A stretch of 64,000 nt of DNA from Geothrix sp. 21YS21S-2 (GTDB lineage Bacteria > Acidobacteriota > Holophagae > Holophagales > Holophagaceae), in assembly GCF_030846775.1 (NCBI RefSeq), contig NZ_CP132910.1, forward strand, positions 592,001-656,000, read 5' to 3'. Positions within the stretch are counted from its first letter, which is position 1. Each line of letters begins with the position of its first letter. Under the pieces are notes generated by a model that ran no database searches, had not been told where the DNA came from, and worked only from the letters and a program-made list of their open reading frames with translations. Position numbers and translations under genes: made by a program. Of the stretch, positions 63,500 to 64,000 are shown in pieces.

Positions 63500-63976
63500 T
63501 CAGGGCACGGGCCAGTTGTAGGAATGGCAGGTCAGACAGTGGTTCTTGGACGGCTTGTGCTGGTGGTGGCAGAGGTTGCAGTTCGCCGCGTAGCCGTGCT
63601 GGTCGGCGTGGGGGTTGTGGTCCTTGGCCTGGGCGGTCCTGGCGATGAGGGCGTCCATTTCGTGGCAGCGCACGCAGGCTTCGGGCTTGGCCTTGGCCTC
63701 GGGCCTGCCTTTGCCGTGGCAGTCCGCGCAGGTGACGCCCGCGAGGGCGTGGCGGTGCGACAGGGGGAGCCTGGCCCGAAGGGCCGTCTCGCCGGAGTGG
63801 CATTCGCCGCAGGAGCCCGCCTTGGCCTTGCGGATCTCGGCGTGGCCGGCGGGCAGCACCTTCTCCTTGCCGTGGCAGGTGGCGCACTGGGTGGCCGCCA
63901 CCCCCGGCTGCCGCTTGGGGGCGGCAGCCAGGGGCAGGAGCATCCCCAGCGAAAGGAGGATGGAGACGAGCTTCAT
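63500..63976 (-). CDS. Periplasmic hexaheme cytochrome c
   Basis: 158 residues with a signal peptide (1-19) and six C-x2-C-H heme sites (CATCH, CGECH, CADCH, CVRCH, CNLCH, CLTCH). Further His residues (SHRHALAG, NPHADQHG, CNLCHHQHKPSKNH) can serve as distal ligands. The layout resembles the small tetraheme c3-like domain of periplasmic flavocytochrome c fumarate reductases, enlarged by two hemes. It lies 28 bp upstream of tatA; the end of another gene precedes it on the same strand. Confidence 0.9.
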   Translation of the reverse strand: MKLVSILLSLGMLLPLAAAPKRQPGVAATQCATCHGKEKVLPAGHAEIRKAKAGSCGECHSGETALRARLPLSHRHALAGVTCADCHGKGRPEAKAKPEACVRCHEMDALIARTAQAKDHNPHADQHGYAANCNLCHHQHKPSKNHCLTCHSYNWPVP

Positions 63977-63978
63977 GG

Positions 63979-64000
63979 CTAGCCCCAGGCCTTCGCCTTG
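63979..64000 (-). CDS. Last codons of an upstream gene (rest outside window)
   Basis: The minus strand reads KAKAWG and a TAG stop 2 bp before the cytochrome start, which suggests a co-transcribed upstream gene. Too short to identify; a flavoprotein partner of the cytochrome is one guess. Confidence 0.3.

Overview
The window is GC-rich chromosomal DNA from a Gram-negative, diderm bacterium. It carries lipid A genes (lpxA, fabZ), LPS transport genes (an LptC/LptA-like gene and lptB), a TonB-dependent receptor and rpoN. The respiratory set looks anaerobic or facultative: a three-subunit succinate dehydrogenase/fumarate reductase with one diheme-type cytochrome b subunit, a membrane pyrophosphatase, the futalosine-pathway gene mqnA, a hexaheme cytochrome c and a PilT-type ATPase. 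Together with the serine/threonine kinase-TPR protein and the secreted peptidases, this suggests Acidobacteriota, perhaps class Holophagae (Geothrix-like). That placement is inference; the window holds no rRNA gene. No tRNA, rRNA, CRISPR array or complete insertion sequence was recognised.

Layout. 1-5.1 kb: the end of a TonB-dependent receptor, an exported enolase-superfamily epimerase, a PLP fold-III decarboxylase and a PAS-AraC regulator, which look like one catabolic unit. 5.1-9.7 kb: a lipoprotein, a Nudix hydrolase, YajQ, a polyprenyl diphosphate synthase, a large palindromic repeat and a PilT-like ATPase. 9.7-14.3 kb: sucC and sucD separated by a small membrane-protein gene, then PAP2, LigT-like and Sel1-like genes and a gene remnant. 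14.3-18.3 kb: a saccharopine dehydrogenase-like gene, a radical SAM gene, a CapA-like gene and a DUF442 gene. 18.5-24.9 kb, all on the minus strand: sdhCAB and hppA. 25-33.6 kb: a SEC-C protein, a second large palindrome, a DPP-IV-like peptidase, a papain-like peptidase, small lipoproteins, pepQ, a His-rich protein and mqnA. 33.6-43.7 kb: an alkylation-repair pair (alkA, ogt), a TrmA-family methyltransferase, an HD-GYP protein, fabZ-lpxA-era, an M13 peptidase, a CMD-fold protein and a MobA-like gene. 43.7-48.1 kb is the most accessory-looking part: a vapC remnant, a secreted protein with the signature boxes of eukaryotic ubiquitin-specific proteases, a DUF3788 protein, a nitroreductase and two secreted unknowns. 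48.2-55.3 kb: a tightly overlapping run accA-recJ-lptC/A-lptB-rpoN followed by hpf, closed by a clear intrinsic terminator. 55.4-64 kb: a diiron protein, a cysteine synthase-like enzyme, a YciI protein, a 28-residue membrane protein, a kinase-TPR receptor, two zinc-ribbon membrane proteins, tatA-tatC and a hexaheme cytochrome c.

How the genes work together. SdhCAB, SucCD, the polyprenyl synthase and MqnA serve the TCA cycle and a menaquinone-linked respiratory chain. The membrane pyrophosphatase recovers energy from pyrophosphate. AccA, FabZ, LpxA and the Lpt proteins build and export the outer membrane. The secreted peptidases (DPP-IV-like, C1A, M13 and the ubiquitin-protease-like protein) with PepQ suggest a protein- or peptide-degrading life style. 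The most unusual items are the secreted ubiquitin-protease-like gene, two large non-identical palindromic intergenic elements, two gene remnants, and several genes whose -10-like element lies only 6-9 bases from the start codon.
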